Origin: Firmicutes bacterium UBA5389
GTDB lineage: Bacteria; Bacillota; DTU025
Direction: 5' to 3'
DNA: 28,487 bases
Assembly (NCBI GenBank): GCA_002409965.1
Contig: DHON01000074.1
Coordinates: 3,689 to 32,175, forward strand
Shown here: piece after piece, positions 16,305-24,539 of the stretch
Layout of the letters: every line of letters begins with the position of its first letter
How positions within the stretch are numbered: position 1 is the stretch's first letter
Program-made: the position numbers and the translations under genes
The notes under the pieces: model-generated
Told to the model about the DNA's origin: nothing
The model's database searches: none
What the model saw: the letters and a program-made list of their open reading frames with translations, nothing else

Positions 16305-16318
16305 CTAACGAACGTTAA
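16305..16318 (+). promoter_or_regulatory. TetR operator O2 before the Cys-rich gene
   Basis: CTAACG-AA-CGTTAA matches operator O1 in 13 of 14 positions. It lies about 30 bp before the start codon of the 16350 gene and 20 bp after the TetR stop. This placement suits direct repression of the downstream gene, or a roadblock to read-through transcription. Confidence 0.8.
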
Positions 16319-16349
16319 TACAAATCAAACGCTAAGGGAGAGATAGAAC

Positions 16350-16865
16350 ATGGATGCTGAGAAGACGCTTGCCCTGCTACGGAATATCTATGCTGCGTCT
16401 ATCGCGGAGACGGCGAACACTTATGATAGGCTAATGGTGCTCGACACAATCGTAGAGAAAAGAAAAGGAAGGCACGCGCAGACGGCGCCCTTCTTGAATC
16501 AACAGCTTGGAATCGAAACCGTCCAGGAGGTCTTTGTCAAGCTATCGGAGGTTTTCGGCTGCGCAGACTGGTCTGTGGCAGAGGTAGATGACGGCTATAT
16601 CGCCACGGCGGCCTCATGCAAGTTGTGCGCGCTATCCAAGAAGATGGGAGGGGCAGATCCCTGTAACGGCTGGTGCCTAGATCCCATGTTCGCAATGATC
16701 ACGGCCGCAACCAGAATCGATGCCGGAAGCATAGTCGTTGAGAGCACGCTGATGACTGGAGACTGCTGTAAAGTGCTGATAGACACTCGTACAGAACAGA
16801 GCGACATTGCCGAAACCGCATTGCTGTCACGACCTGTGGCGAATTGTCCAACCCCCGCGAAGTAG
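16350..16865 (+). CDS. Cys-rich TetR-controlled protein, possibly ATC-hydrolase-like fold
   Basis: The 171-residue cytoplasmic protein has no signal or membrane segment. The C-terminal half carries a conserved-looking cysteine pattern: Cys90-x2-Cys93 (SCKLCAL), Cys105 and Cys109 (PCNGWCLDPM), then IVVESTLMTGDCCKV with Cys139-Cys140. A C...C(x)nWC...VEST(x)nC order is loosely like the L-2-amino-thiazoline-4-carboxylate hydrolase family member at 20542-21282 (CPWYEAW...FYCRY...SLEVRTM...CEF), so a shared fold is possible. This is inference only. The ATG at 16350 follows GGGAGAG (16337-16343). It is set between a TetR operator and an unrelated broken gene, and it is probably the repressor's target. 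Confidence 0.65.
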   Translation: MDAEKTLALLRNIYAASIAETANTYDRLMVLDTIVEKRKGRHAQTAPFLNQQLGIETVQEVFVKLSEVFGCADWSVAEVDDGYIATAASCKLCALSKKMGGADPCNGWCLDPMFAMITAATRIDAGSIVVESTLMTGDCCKVLIDTRTEQSDIAETALLSRPVANCPTPAK

Positions 16866-16973
16866 GCGCGGAAAACCCTGAGGTGTTCGGAGACGCCGAG
16901 ATCACTAGGGGGTGGGCAAGCATGGAGGCCCGTGCACTCAGGGCGCGAGTAGTACCAGGCCGACAAACCCCGC
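16866..16973. other. Spacer with no supported gene
   Basis: Short spacer between the Cys-rich gene and the convergent broken GNAT copy. No terminator with a T-run was found. Confidence 0.35.
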
Positions 16974-17274
16974 TCAGACTCGGTTACTCAAGGAACGCGG
17001 TTGGGACATGGCTGCAGGCCAGAACACCGCGGCAGAGGATGACTTGCGCCCCTCCGGTTCCAGATTGTTTGTCGTCACGTCAATTGGGATCATCGAGACC
17101 GGTTCTTTATGAGGAGACGTCCGGTCGAATGCTTTGGCGCTGCGGAATCCGAAACGCGGGTGATAGTCGGGATGCCCGTAGAACACGATTGCCCCATATC
17201 CCAGCTGCCTTGCTTCGCGGGTGAGGTTCTCCACGGCGCGGTAGTCCTCAGGCTGCTCAAGGCGTAATGTTCAA
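16974..17274 (-). pseudogene. Broken copy of the GNAT-HhH-APH fusion gene (duplication copy A)
   Basis: The sequence is a decayed duplicate of the intact fusion at 22805-24478. Both share the leader GGAGGAATCACC and a TTG start (here 17272-17274). This copy has lost four bases just after the start (GCTT), shifting the frame. ENLTREA then joins directly to RQLGYGAIVFYGHPDYHPRF (about 87 codons missing), and AKAF joins to DRTSPHKEPVSMIPIDV (about 45 codons missing). Both junctions sit at imperfect direct repeats of the intact gene (CGCGARGCA; AANGCYTYGGC). The phosphotransferase domain is gone entirely: homology stops after LEPEGRKSS. Confidence 0.9.
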
Positions 17275-17287
17275 CGGTGATTCCTCC

Positions 17288-17400
17288 GGTTCGCGAGCCA
17301 TCACTCATCGCACGATTGACAGCAGTTGCCACCTCTGAGATACTGCGCATGTCAGCGCATACTGGCAGGTCTACCGCACCAAACCATGGACTGCTACTCC
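17288..17400 (-). pseudogene. Unknown gene X, 3' fragment (copy A)
   Basis: The minus strand reads FGAVDLPVCADMRSISEVAT then AVNRAMSDGS. It matches the copy-B fragment at 25865-25960 (LGMVDFPVYAARRSISEM, VNRVMSEAA stop) in sequence and position. In this copy the frame runs on into the leader of the broken GNAT copy. I do not recognise the family; the conserved pattern is G-x-VD-x-PV-x-A-x-x-RSISE-x-x-x-x-VNR-x-MS. Confidence 0.5.
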
Positions 17401-17470
17401 GCGGGCGTGCCGTGCGGGAATGAGCATGGCGCAACCTGCCCTCGGACCTTCAGAATGGATGTGAAACGCA

Positions 17471-18571
17471 ATGTCCGAACACTCAGGAACAGGAGCCAAG
17501 TCGGCAGACGCCCTCGAAGCCATAGCCTCGGTCTTCCGCGCCCACTATGAGCAGCGTAGTTTCTCGGGCGCAGGGCTCGTGAAGCGAGGCGATGAGGTTC
17601 TGTTCTCGGGCGCGTATGGATACGCGCACAGGGGTTGGCGAGTCCCCAATACCGTGTCGACCAGGTTCGATACGGCCTCCATCACCAAGCTGTTCACTGC
17701 GGCAGCGGTATTGCAGCTAGTGGAGCGCGGGCTGTTGTCGCTGCACGATGGCGTGCTCGACATACTCGAGCTTCAGGGCACTTCGATCTCGCCGCAGGTC
17801 AGCGTGTGTCATCTGCTCACACATTCGTCGGGAATAGGCGACGACGCTGACGAAGAGGCGGGCGAGAGTTACGAGGCTATCTGGCAGGACAGGCCCAACT
17901 ACTCAGTCAGGGACGCTATCGACTTCCTCCCGCAGTTCGTGCACAAGCCGGCCAACTTCGCGCCGGGCGAAGGCTGCAGGTACAACAACTGCGCGTTTGT
18001 GCTGGCTGGTCTGGTAGTGGAGAAGCTTACAGGCCAGAAGTATCGGGACTATGTGTGCGAGAACGTGTTCAGACGGGCGGGCATGTGCAGCACTGAGTTT
18101 GTGGCCATGGACGCCGTGGCCGAAAACGTGGCAGAGGGATACGCTGCGGTCATAGACGAGAACGGGAAGCTATCTGGCTGGCGGAAGAACATCTACTCGT
18201 TTCCTCCCATAGGCTCCCCCGACTCGGGCGCCTGCACGACGGTGGGCGATCTGGATCTGTTCATGCGGGCGCTAGCGGCGAACCGGCTGTTGTCGGAACA
18301 GCTCACAGGGGATTTCTTCAAGCCCAAGGTCATGTACAGGCAAACCGCGCGCGCCACCTATATGATGGGATACGCATTCAAGTTCGCACTCGAACCTGGT
18401 AGCGGCAGGATCATGTATATGCAGAAAGACGGGGACAACCCCGGTGTTGACGGTGTTCTCAGATACTACCCTGATACCGGCACTGTAGTTGCGATTCTCG
18501 CAAATCAGGACTGCAACGTATGGGGCATGGCGAGCGAGATAGATGAGGTGCTCAAGGGCCTATGGATCTGA
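17471..18571 (+). CDS. Cytoplasmic serine hydrolase, beta-lactamase/PBP4*-like (copy A, intact)
   Basis: The 366-residue protein carries the serine-beta-lactamase-like fold without a signal peptide. The catalytic SxxK is in RFDTASITKLFTAAAV (S-I-T-K), LLTHSSGIGDD follows, and the YxN motif is in CRYNNCAFVLAGL. GDNPGVDGVLRYYPDTG fills the place of the KTG/HTG strand. Such proteins are esterases or D-peptidases; the substrate is unknown. The ATG at 17471 lacks a strong ribosome binding site. A partner copy at 26037 is deleted internally, which makes this the surviving gene. It is convergent with the radical SAM gene that follows, with the 3' ends 38 bp apart, exactly as in copy B. Confidence 0.9.
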   Translation: MSEHSGTGAKSADALEAIASVFRAHYEQRSFSGAGLVKRGDEVLFSGAYGYAHRGWRVPNTVSTRFDTASITKLFTAAAVLQLVERGLLSLHDGVLDILELQGTSISPQVSVCHLLTHSSGIGDDADEEAGESYEAIWQDRPNYSVRDAIDFLPQFVHKPANFAPGEGCRYNNCAFVLAGLVVEKLTGQKYRDYVCENVFRRAGMCSTEFVAMDAVAENVAEGYAAVIDENGKLSGWRKNIYSFPPIGSPDSGACTTVGDLDLFMRALAANRLLSEQLTGDFFKPKVMYRQTARATYMMGYAFKFALEPGSGRIMYMQKDGDNPGVDGVLRYYPDTGTVVAILANQDCNVWGMASEIDEVLKGLWI

Positions 18572-18609
18572 TGGGCGCTTCCATTGTCTGATCTGTGGCG
18601 CGGCCCTGT

Positions 18610-19494
18610 TCAGAACAGCGACAGCTGGGCGCTGCGGTATGGCTCCCGGTAGGCTTCGATGATCTCCTCCATCCTGTACACGATACCAAACTTGTCGCAC
18701 TCTGCCTTGAACACGCGCCACAACTCGTTTGCCCTAGGAGAGTTGCATTCGTATGCATTTCCGAACTGCTTGGCGTACTTGTACCTGAGGCCGGGGAAGT
18801 GCTCATCGAGCTTGGAGTAGTACCACTCTCGCTGGTTTTGTCGCAGGGTGACCCCGAAGGCCGGGTAGATGAACTTTGCCCCGGCCTCGCTGGCTAGGCG
18901 AATTATGCCGACCACGTTGTCCTCGTTATCCTCTATAAACGGGAGCACCGGCATCATGAGGATCCCGGCGAAAATGCCGTTTGCGGCAAGTTGCTTGACG
19001 GCGGAGAACCGCCTGGAGGCTACGGGCGCACGCGGTTCTACCTTTCGGCACAGCTCGTCATCGGCTGTAGTAACGGTGATCTTGATCAGAAAAGGCGAAT
19101 GAGTCTTGATCGAGGTCAGCACGTCGATGTCGCGCGTCACCAGATCGCTCTTGGTTGCTATGGAGATCCCGAAGCCATGGGCGTCTATTAGCTCCAGCGC
19201 GCCCCGTGTCAAGCGATGCTCTTGCTCGAGGGGGTTGTAGGGATCGCTCATGGCGCCTGTGCCGATAACGCCCTTTCTGCGCTTGCTCCCGAGCTCCCGC
19301 GCTATCAGGGCCAGGGCGTTGTCCTTCGCCCGCACCTGGTCGAAGTCCTCAATCCGGTAGCACTCACTGCGACTGTCGCAGTAGATGCAGCCATGGCAGC
19401 AACCCTTGTATATGTTCATGTTGTAGTTGTCGCCAAACCACGAGCTGCCGTCGGCATAGCCTGAGATGATTGTCTTTGCGGGGATGAACTCCAT
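18610..19494 (-). CDS. SplB-like / Rv2578c-type radical SAM protein (copy A, intact)
   Basis: The 294-residue protein has the radical SAM cluster motif C32-x3-C36-x2-C39 (GCCHGCIYCDSR), with the family's YKG lead and the GAMSDPYNPLEQE, IATKSDLVTRDIDVL and IKITVTT stretches of COG1533 (spore-photoproduct-lyase-related) proteins. It binds a 4Fe-4S cluster and S-adenosylmethionine. Members outside true SplB are of unknown function. I chose the ATG at 19494 because it follows AAAGGACC and starts the conserved MEFIPAKTII; the frame is open upstream to 19635 without a suitable site. The C-terminus is EPYRSAQLSLF. The copy at 26570 is broken, so this is the functional one. Confidence 0.9.
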   Translation of the reverse strand: MEFIPAKTIISGYADGSSWFGDNYNMNIYKGCCHGCIYCDSRSECYRIEDFDQVRAKDNALALIARELGSKRRKGVIGTGAMSDPYNPLEQEHRLTRGALELIDAHGFGISIATKSDLVTRDIDVLTSIKTHSPFLIKITVTTADDELCRKVEPRAPVASRRFSAVKQLAANGIFAGILMMPVLPFIEDNEDNVVGIIRLASEAGAKFIYPAFGVTLRQNQREWYYSKLDEHFPGLRYKYAKQFGNAYECNSPRANELWRVFKAECDKFGIVYRMEEIIEAYREPYRSAQLSLF

Positions 19495-20019
19495 GCTCAG
19501 GGTCCTTTCCGTTGGATGGCTTCCTCGTACTCTCCGCGTTGGCAATGTGGCGTCAGACGCTCCCAACTCCATAATACATGCTAGCCAAGACTTCTGCAGC
19601 CAAGGTACCAGATCAACCAGACCTGCCCGTTCCATGGCACCCTATGGCTTCCGAGCAGGACGGGGGATCCCCATAGTCGGTTGCGTTCGGCGAAGCCTGT
19701 GTGCGCAGGCGATGGGGCAGGCTGACAAAACCCATGGGAGTTGGGGTTGCGGTCTACTCTCGCCGGACGAACTGCAGAAGTCCTGATTGGCAAAGATTCC
19801 TCCGGTTGAACCCGCATGTCCAAGAATATCATCAGCACGGGCTACGCCGACAGGGTTCGCGGCGTTGATTGTGGAATCCTGAGGCTTGTGATGCGCGAAT
19901 GGAGGCATCGAACGACGAGGCATGCCAGTATCGAGCTGCCTGCCTGTAGTTGGGAAGCCCACCGGGAAATACGGACCATGCAAAACGTGCGGTCATGGTC
20001 GAAAGGGGTACAGTGACTG
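19495..20019. other. Intergenic between divergent radical SAM and DUF2284 genes
   Basis: This 525-bp stretch separates two divergent genes, so it must hold both promoters. I could not identify convincing hexamers for either. Several open frames exist on both strands, but none has a supported family or ribosome binding site. The sequence around 19640-19800 shows no match to the duplicated blocks. Confidence 0.4.
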
Positions 20020-20526
20020 ATGGAAGCCAAGTATTTCGCAGATCTGGCTCTGCAGTGGGGGGCCGATCATGCAGTTCCCTTTGAAATCACCGATATTGCG
20101 TTCGATCCACGCACCATATTGAAATGCGCGTTTGGTTGCGGTGACTGGGGCTATGGGAACACTTGTCCCTCCCGACCCCTTTCTCTCAAGCCCTGGGAAT
20201 ATGAGCAGGTGCTGCGGCGCTATTCCTGGGGGATCATCATCCACTCAACGGACAAGCGCGTTTCGCAGGACGTCTCTTTCGGCATTGAACGCGAAGCCTT
20301 TTTGCGAGGCTACTATCTGGCCTTTTCGCTCAGCGACTGCGCCATATGCGCCGAATGCGCCGGATTCGCCGGTAAGCCGTGCGCCAATCCCAAAAAGGCG
20401 CGTCCGGCATTTCATAGTGTGGGCATTGACGTTTTCAAGACCGTGCGCCAGTTCGGCCTGCCTCTTGATACTCTCAAGAGCCAAGACGAGACGCCCAACT
20501 GGTATTCAGCCGTGTTCATCGAGTGA
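20020..20526 (+). CDS. DUF2284 family predicted metal-binding protein
   Basis: The 168-residue protein carries both signature clusters of DUF2284: near the start C36-x3-C40-x8-C49 (KCAFGCGDWGYGNTCP), and near the end C-x2-C-x2-C-x7-C (CAICAECAGFAGKPCANPKK) followed by RPAFHSVGIDVFKTV. These are thought to bind a metal or Fe-S cluster; family members occur widely in anaerobes and their reaction is unknown. The length matches the family. The ATG at 20020 has a modest AAAGGGG site upstream. It lies convergent to the ATC-hydrolase gene (16-bp gap), so the two are not co-transcribed. Confidence 0.93.
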   Translation: MEAKYFADLALQWGADHAVPFEITDIAFDPRTILKCAFGCGDWGYGNTCPSRPLSLKPWEYEQVLRRYSWGIIIHSTDKRVSQDVSFGIEREAFLRGYYLAFSLSDCAICAECAGFAGKPCANPKKARPAFHSVGIDVFKTVRQFGLPLDTLKSQDETPNWYSAVFIE

Positions 20527-20541
20527 CAAGCCGAGGCAGCT

Positions 20542-21282
20542 CTACCACACAGCCTCGTAGTCAACTTCGCTGTAGTCGTCGAACACGCTGGCTGCATCAT
20601 TTCCGCACAGCGATGTGAAGTCGGCTTTCGCGGGTATGAGCACGGTCGACTCGTCAATGCCGTGCCTTTTCAGGCAACATGCGAAGGAGCTTATGAGATG
20701 GCCCATATGGTAGCGCCAATCCTTGACGCCGCCTGGCTCTGCGCGAGCGCGCATTGCGTCGATGCGGGTCTCTTCCTCCTGTGTGAGGTCTATTCCGTTC
20801 CACATGAACTCGCAACGGCCGGAGCTTCGGGGGTCGTGCATCGTTCTGACTTCCAGGGACAGGCTCTCATTGAAACCCTTGACCAGATACTCGTCGACAT
20901 ATCTGCAGTAGAACGCGCCCTGGTGTAGTCGTCCGGTTCTCTTCCAGGCCTCATACCAAGGGCAGGTGACCGTGTGCGTAATGAGAACCGGGGACCTTGC
21001 GATAACCACGGAGGAGATTGACCCGGGCGGGGCGGTCCATTCGCAGTAGGCCCTGTATGACGCCATGGAGGTACCGTCGCCGTTGGCGATGGCCCTCTTC
21101 CGCATGCGCCCGCCTCGCTCCAGCGCGTACGACTTGACCGCCTCCGACAATATGGCTTCAGCAGCTTCTCCGCAGGCAGAGAGTATGCTCCTTGCAAGGG
21201 CGGAGAACAACAGGGCGTGATGGTCCGGGAGTAGGGCGTCGGTGCTCCTTCCTGGCTGGTTTACCGAACACCTGTCCTGCAT
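20542..21282 (-). CDS. L-2-amino-thiazoline-4-carboxylic acid (ATC) hydrolase family protein
   Basis: The 246-residue protein matches the ATC-hydrolase family (Pfam PF14196), whose named member opens the thiazoline ring in microbial L-cysteine formation. Visible features are CPWYEAWKRTGRLHQGAFYC, RYVDEYLVKGFNESLSLEVR and CEFMW, with the expected C...C...C spacing. The N-terminal half is helical (LFSALARSILSACGEAAEAI). The substrate in this organism may well differ, since many members have no known substrate. The ATG at 21282 follows GGAGGACTGAAGACC; the FAD-enzyme stop (21288-21290) is only five bases upstream, so translation is probably coupled. It is the last gene of the minus-strand train. 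Confidence 0.85.
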   Translation of the reverse strand: MQDRCSVNQPGRSTDALLPDHHALLFSALARSILSACGEAAEAILSEAVKSYALERGGRMRKRAIANGDGTSMASYRAYCEWTAPPGSISSVVIARSPVLITHTVTCPWYEAWKRTGRLHQGAFYCRYVDEYLVKGFNESLSLEVRTMHDPRSSGRCEFMWNGIDLTQEEETRIDAMRARAEPGGVKDWRYHMGHLISSFACCLKRHGIDESTVLIPAKADFTSLCGNDAASVFDDYSEVDYEAVW

Positions 21283-21287
21283 GGTCT

Positions 21288-22805
21288 TCAGTCCTCCCGC
21301 TGAACGCTCGAATACTCTGAAAGCGTGGTCGCCCGAAACCGCTTTCCGTCCAGCCTGCAGATGCTCTGGACAGCTCGGCGACCGGACGCCACCGCTGTCG
21401 GTAGCCCGATCGTGGACTCAGCCCACTGCCCGACCATGTACATGTTCCGCAGCCTCGGCAGGGTGCGGGTGAACCCTTTGAGCATTGCGAAAGGCTCGCC
21501 GGGAACACTCCAGGCTTGCAGCCCTTGCCAGTTGCCTGTGAAGCGCTCGGTGGTAACGGGCGTGGCCACGTCCGTCATCTCAACCTGTGCGCTGATGCCC
21601 GGGAAACGCTGTTCGAGCAACCTCAGCACCGCAGCCGCCACACGCTGTTTCTCATCATCATACTTGGCCCGGTCGGCGTCAGGCAGCCCTTTCCAGTAGT
21701 CGTAGCAGGCGCTCAGCATCACCTTCACTACGGTCTTTCCTGCGGGCGCCAGGGTGTCGTCGAAGTTGTAGACCTCGATGCTTACCCGGTCAAGATCCTT
21801 ATCGACAATGGTGACGGGCTGGGGCAGGAACCAGACAAGCGCCTGTGGCTCCTGCGACATGTCGCGGTTCACTCCGAAAGCGACCTGTAGCGCCATTTCC
21901 ACGCTTCGCGGGGCTGCGTCGTAGAAGCGCTTGATGCGCTCGTCTGCGAACTTGCCGCCCAGCATGTCGAAGATGGTGGAATGGCCGTCAGCAGCCGAGA
22001 TCACCACATCGGCCTTGTGCTCCGCGCCATTTGCGATCACTCCAACGGCCCGGTTGTCCTCAACCAGTATTCTGCTCACCCGAGAGCGACAGTGAATCCT
22101 TCCGCCCAGCCTTTCGTACCGATCGGCTATGCTCCGGGCAAAGGAGAGCGATCCGCCTTTGGGCCAGCCCAGAGTCTTGTTGTGGCAGCCGGCCAGGAAG
22201 TTGAGATGAAGAAACATGGGTATATCGGCGAAATCGTACTGCACGGTAGGGAAGGCACGGCGCAGGAACGGATCCTGGAAACCCTCTGCGAATTGGTCGA
22301 GCGTCACCTTGCTCCATTTGGCGAAGGTCCCAGCCACGGGCCACGCCTTCCGCGCGGCCTGCAGCGGAGTCATGGCCATCAGCGAGAACAAGTCAATGCG
22401 GGCGAACTTTCGGGCTCCATTGGTATACTCCTCAATCAGCCTGGCATCCGCCGGCGACAGCTGCTTCATGTGCCGCTCCAGTCGATCAATGTCGGTATAC
22501 ACGGTGAGCACCTGGCCATCAGCCGACTCCACCTGCGTCAAGGTGTCGCAAAAGACCATTTCGCGCCCCTGGACTGCTCCGAGCTCCTCCCACAATCGGT
22601 AGAGCTCAACTCCTGGGCTCGCTCCGGCCAGATGATGAATGCAGCCATCCACGGTGTAGCCTCTGCGCTTCCATGCGGTGCACAGTCCTCCCGGCTTGTC
22701 GTGCGCCTCGTGGATCTGGGTGCTGTAACCGTTCATCTGTGCGTAGCAGCCTGCCGCAAGCCCGGCGATCCCAGCGCCTATGATGATGATGGACCTCTGT
22801 GCCAT
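21288..22805 (-). CDS. CrtI-like FAD-dependent oxidoreductase (phytoene desaturase/retinol saturase family)
   Basis: The 505-residue protein starts with a dinucleotide-binding GxGxxG motif (IIIGAGIAGLAAGCYAQ, Gly10 to Gly15) and an acidic residue at the end of strand 2 (HEAHDKPGGLCTAW, Glu33). This is the FAD signature of the phytoene-desaturase/amine-oxidase superfamily. The C-terminal FAD motif is MYMVGQWAESTIGLPTAVAS, followed by GRRAVQSIC. It could desaturate or saturate polyprenyl or other lipid substrates; no carotenoid gene is nearby, so the substrate is open. The ATG at 22805 overlaps the stop of the upstream fusion gene by one base (TGATG) and follows GGAGGAATCCTG, strong evidence for an operon. 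Confidence 0.9.
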   Translation of the reverse strand: MAQRSIIIIGAGIAGLAAGCYAQMNGYSTQIHEAHDKPGGLCTAWKRRGYTVDGCIHHLAGASPGVELYRLWEELGAVQGREMVFCDTLTQVESADGQVLTVYTDIDRLERHMKQLSPADARLIEEYTNGARKFARIDLFSLMAMTPLQAARKAWPVAGTFAKWSKVTLDQFAEGFQDPFLRRAFPTVQYDFADIPMFLHLNFLAGCHNKTLGWPKGGSLSFARSIADRYERLGGRIHCRSRVSRILVEDNRAVGVIANGAEHKADVVISAADGHSTIFDMLGGKFADERIKRFYDAAPRSVEMALQVAFGVNRDMSQEPQALVWFLPQPVTIVDKDLDRVSIEVYNFDDTLAPAGKTVVKVMLSACYDYWKGLPDADRAKYDDEKQRVAAAVLRLLEQRFPGISAQVEMTDVATPVTTERFTGNWQGLQAWSVPGEPFAMLKGFTRTLPRLRNMYMVGQWAESTIGLPTAVASGRRAVQSICRLDGKRFRATTLSEYSSVQRED

Positions 22806-24478
22806 CAGGATTCCTCCCTGCAGTTGGTGGAAGGAGCGAGCCACCGTAACAGACTCTCCAGCAGCGCACCGTTCTTCAGTTCCTCCAGCGAAGCGTTCGC
22901 CCATCGGGGGAAGACTTCTCGTTCGCAGGCGAAAAACAGCGTGGTGAGCGGCGATAAGGCGGCGTCAGCAAGTCTTTCCTCCTCGCCGATTCCATTCGTG
23001 CCGTATTCACTCAGAAACGCCTCATTCGCATCGGCCGTGAGCGAGCTTGTCACATTGCGGATGTCAGCAAAGGCGTAACCCTTGCCGAGCAGGTTGAAGT
23101 CTAGCATCATGGCGGAAGTGCGATCTCTGGAGACGACAAGATTCGTCCAGTAGAAGTCATTGTACGTCAGCGTGCGCGGCAAAGAACCGATCAGGCGGCG
23201 CACATCGGCAAAGCGCTCCCGAAGAGTACCCCACAGCGCGTTTGCCCTAGTGCCCGTTTTCTCCGCCACCATATCCATGTTTGGCGGCGTGACAACGTCC
23301 GTTTCGTCATAGAGCGCGGAGCCATGGGTTGAAACATGGACGCGTCCCTTCTCATGCAGCGTCTTGTACCAGCGCGCGAGGGCCGCGGCGGTCCGTGTGT
23401 CGGACAGGTCGTCGGCACAGCCCAGCCGGAACCGGGTATCGCTCTCCACGTCCGGCAAAAGCAAGGCATTGCTCGTGTACTTCAGCATCGGCAATACCGG
23501 GACGCCGAGCGAGGTGAGCAGCTTATAATTCTCGATTTCCCGCCTGTCCTTCGGCCTGTCGAACGCCTTGAGCGCATATCTCTCGCCCTCGGATTCCAAG
23601 CGATACACCGAGATGCCGTCCTTGACCCGTATTGGTGTCACGACAGGTATACGCACACCCATCTCGGCAAGCTGCAGCACAGTTGACGACGGCAGAAGCT
23701 TCTCGGCGTAGCCATGCTCCCTGAGCGTTTGATTGATGACAGCCATAGAATGTGCATCAATCCCCTCCCATTCGAGCACCTCCCGTCCGCTCAGGCGGTT
23801 GAGCCATGCGATCGTTGTGATGTTATGCTCGGCAAAGGCCTTTCGCGCCGCCGGTTCCAGCTTGTCTGTCAGCACGTCAATCGGGATCATCGAGGCCGGT
23901 TCCTTTTGGGGGAACGTCCGATCAAATGCCTCGGCATCCTCCGATTTCACCGCAAAAACCGGGTCTTCATGAAACGCGCCGGAGACGCCGTCCAGCGCCC
24001 CATCGTGGAGCGACATGGCCATGAGCGCGTCAAAGTTCTTCCCGTTCGGCGTTGTAATGCCGAAGGCTTTGGCGTTGCGGAACCCAAAACGCGGGTAATA
24101 GTCGGGATGCCCGTAAAACACGATTGCCCTATATCCCATCTGCTTTGCCTCGCGTATTGAATGACGCATGAGCGCCGAGCCGACGCCGCAATGCCAGTAC
24201 GCGGGCAGGACCGAAAGCGGGCCGAAGGTCAGCACTTCCGTCTCATTGCCGTTGTCATCAACGACTCTTGCTCTTGAATACATCACATTCCCGACAAGTC
24301 TGCCGTCCATCTCGGCTACGAAGTCGAGTTCCGGCACAAACGCCGGTACGCTCCGGAGCAAATGGACCAGATAATGCTCGTCGCAGGTAGGGCTTGTGAA
24401 TCCCCAAAATGCTTCGCGGGTGAGATTCTCCACGGCGCGGTAGTCCTCAGGCCGCTCAAGGCGTAAAGCAATGCTCAA
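22805..24478 (-). CDS. GNAT acetyltransferase - HhH - APH phosphotransferase fusion (duplication copy B, intact)
   Basis: The 557-residue protein joins three parts. Residues 1-190 are a GNAT domain (RLERPEDYRAVENLTREAFW; acetyl-CoA loop in LPAYWHCGVGSALMRHS; GYRAIVFYGHPDYYPRFGFR). Residues 203-257 look like a helix-hairpin-helix unit (LEPAARKAFAEHNITTIAWL, EGIDAHSMAVINQTLREHG). Residues 262-545 are an APH/choline-kinase-like phosphotransferase: ATP-loop lysine in YALKAF (K304), Glu in REIENYKLL, catalytic loop LTYNDFYWTN with Asp441 and Asn446, and the metal-binding DFN at Asp460. The loop has YND where kinases usually have H-x-D. The TTG start at 24476-24478 is set by GGAGGAATCACC. It overlaps the next gene by one base. 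The layout recalls AAC-APH resistance enzymes, but the substrate is unknown. Confidence 0.88.
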   Translation of the reverse strand: MSIALRLERPEDYRAVENLTREAFWGFTSPTCDEHYLVHLLRSVPAFVPELDFVAEMDGRLVGNVMYSRARVVDDNGNETEVLTFGPLSVLPAYWHCGVGSALMRHSIREAKQMGYRAIVFYGHPDYYPRFGFRNAKAFGITTPNGKNFDALMAMSLHDGALDGVSGAFHEDPVFAVKSEDAEAFDRTFPQKEPASMIPIDVLTDKLEPAARKAFAEHNITTIAWLNRLSGREVLEWEGIDAHSMAVINQTLREHGYAEKLLPSSTVLQLAEMGVRIPVVTPIRVKDGISVYRLESEGERYALKAFDRPKDRREIENYKLLTSLGVPVLPMLKYTSNALLLPDVESDTRFRLGCADDLSDTRTAAALARWYKTLHEKGRVHVSTHGSALYDETDVVTPPNMDMVAEKTGTRANALWGTLRERFADVRRLIGSLPRTLTYNDFYWTNLVVSRDRTSAMMLDFNLLGKGYAFADIRNVTSSLTADANEAFLSEYGTNGIGEEERLADAALSPLTTLFFACEREVFPRWANASLEELKNGALLESLLRWLAPSTNCREES

Positions 24479-24539
24479 CGGTGATTCCTCCTATTCCAGG
24501 TGATCACAACTCCGTGTACTTCTTCTCTGCGACTCGCAC

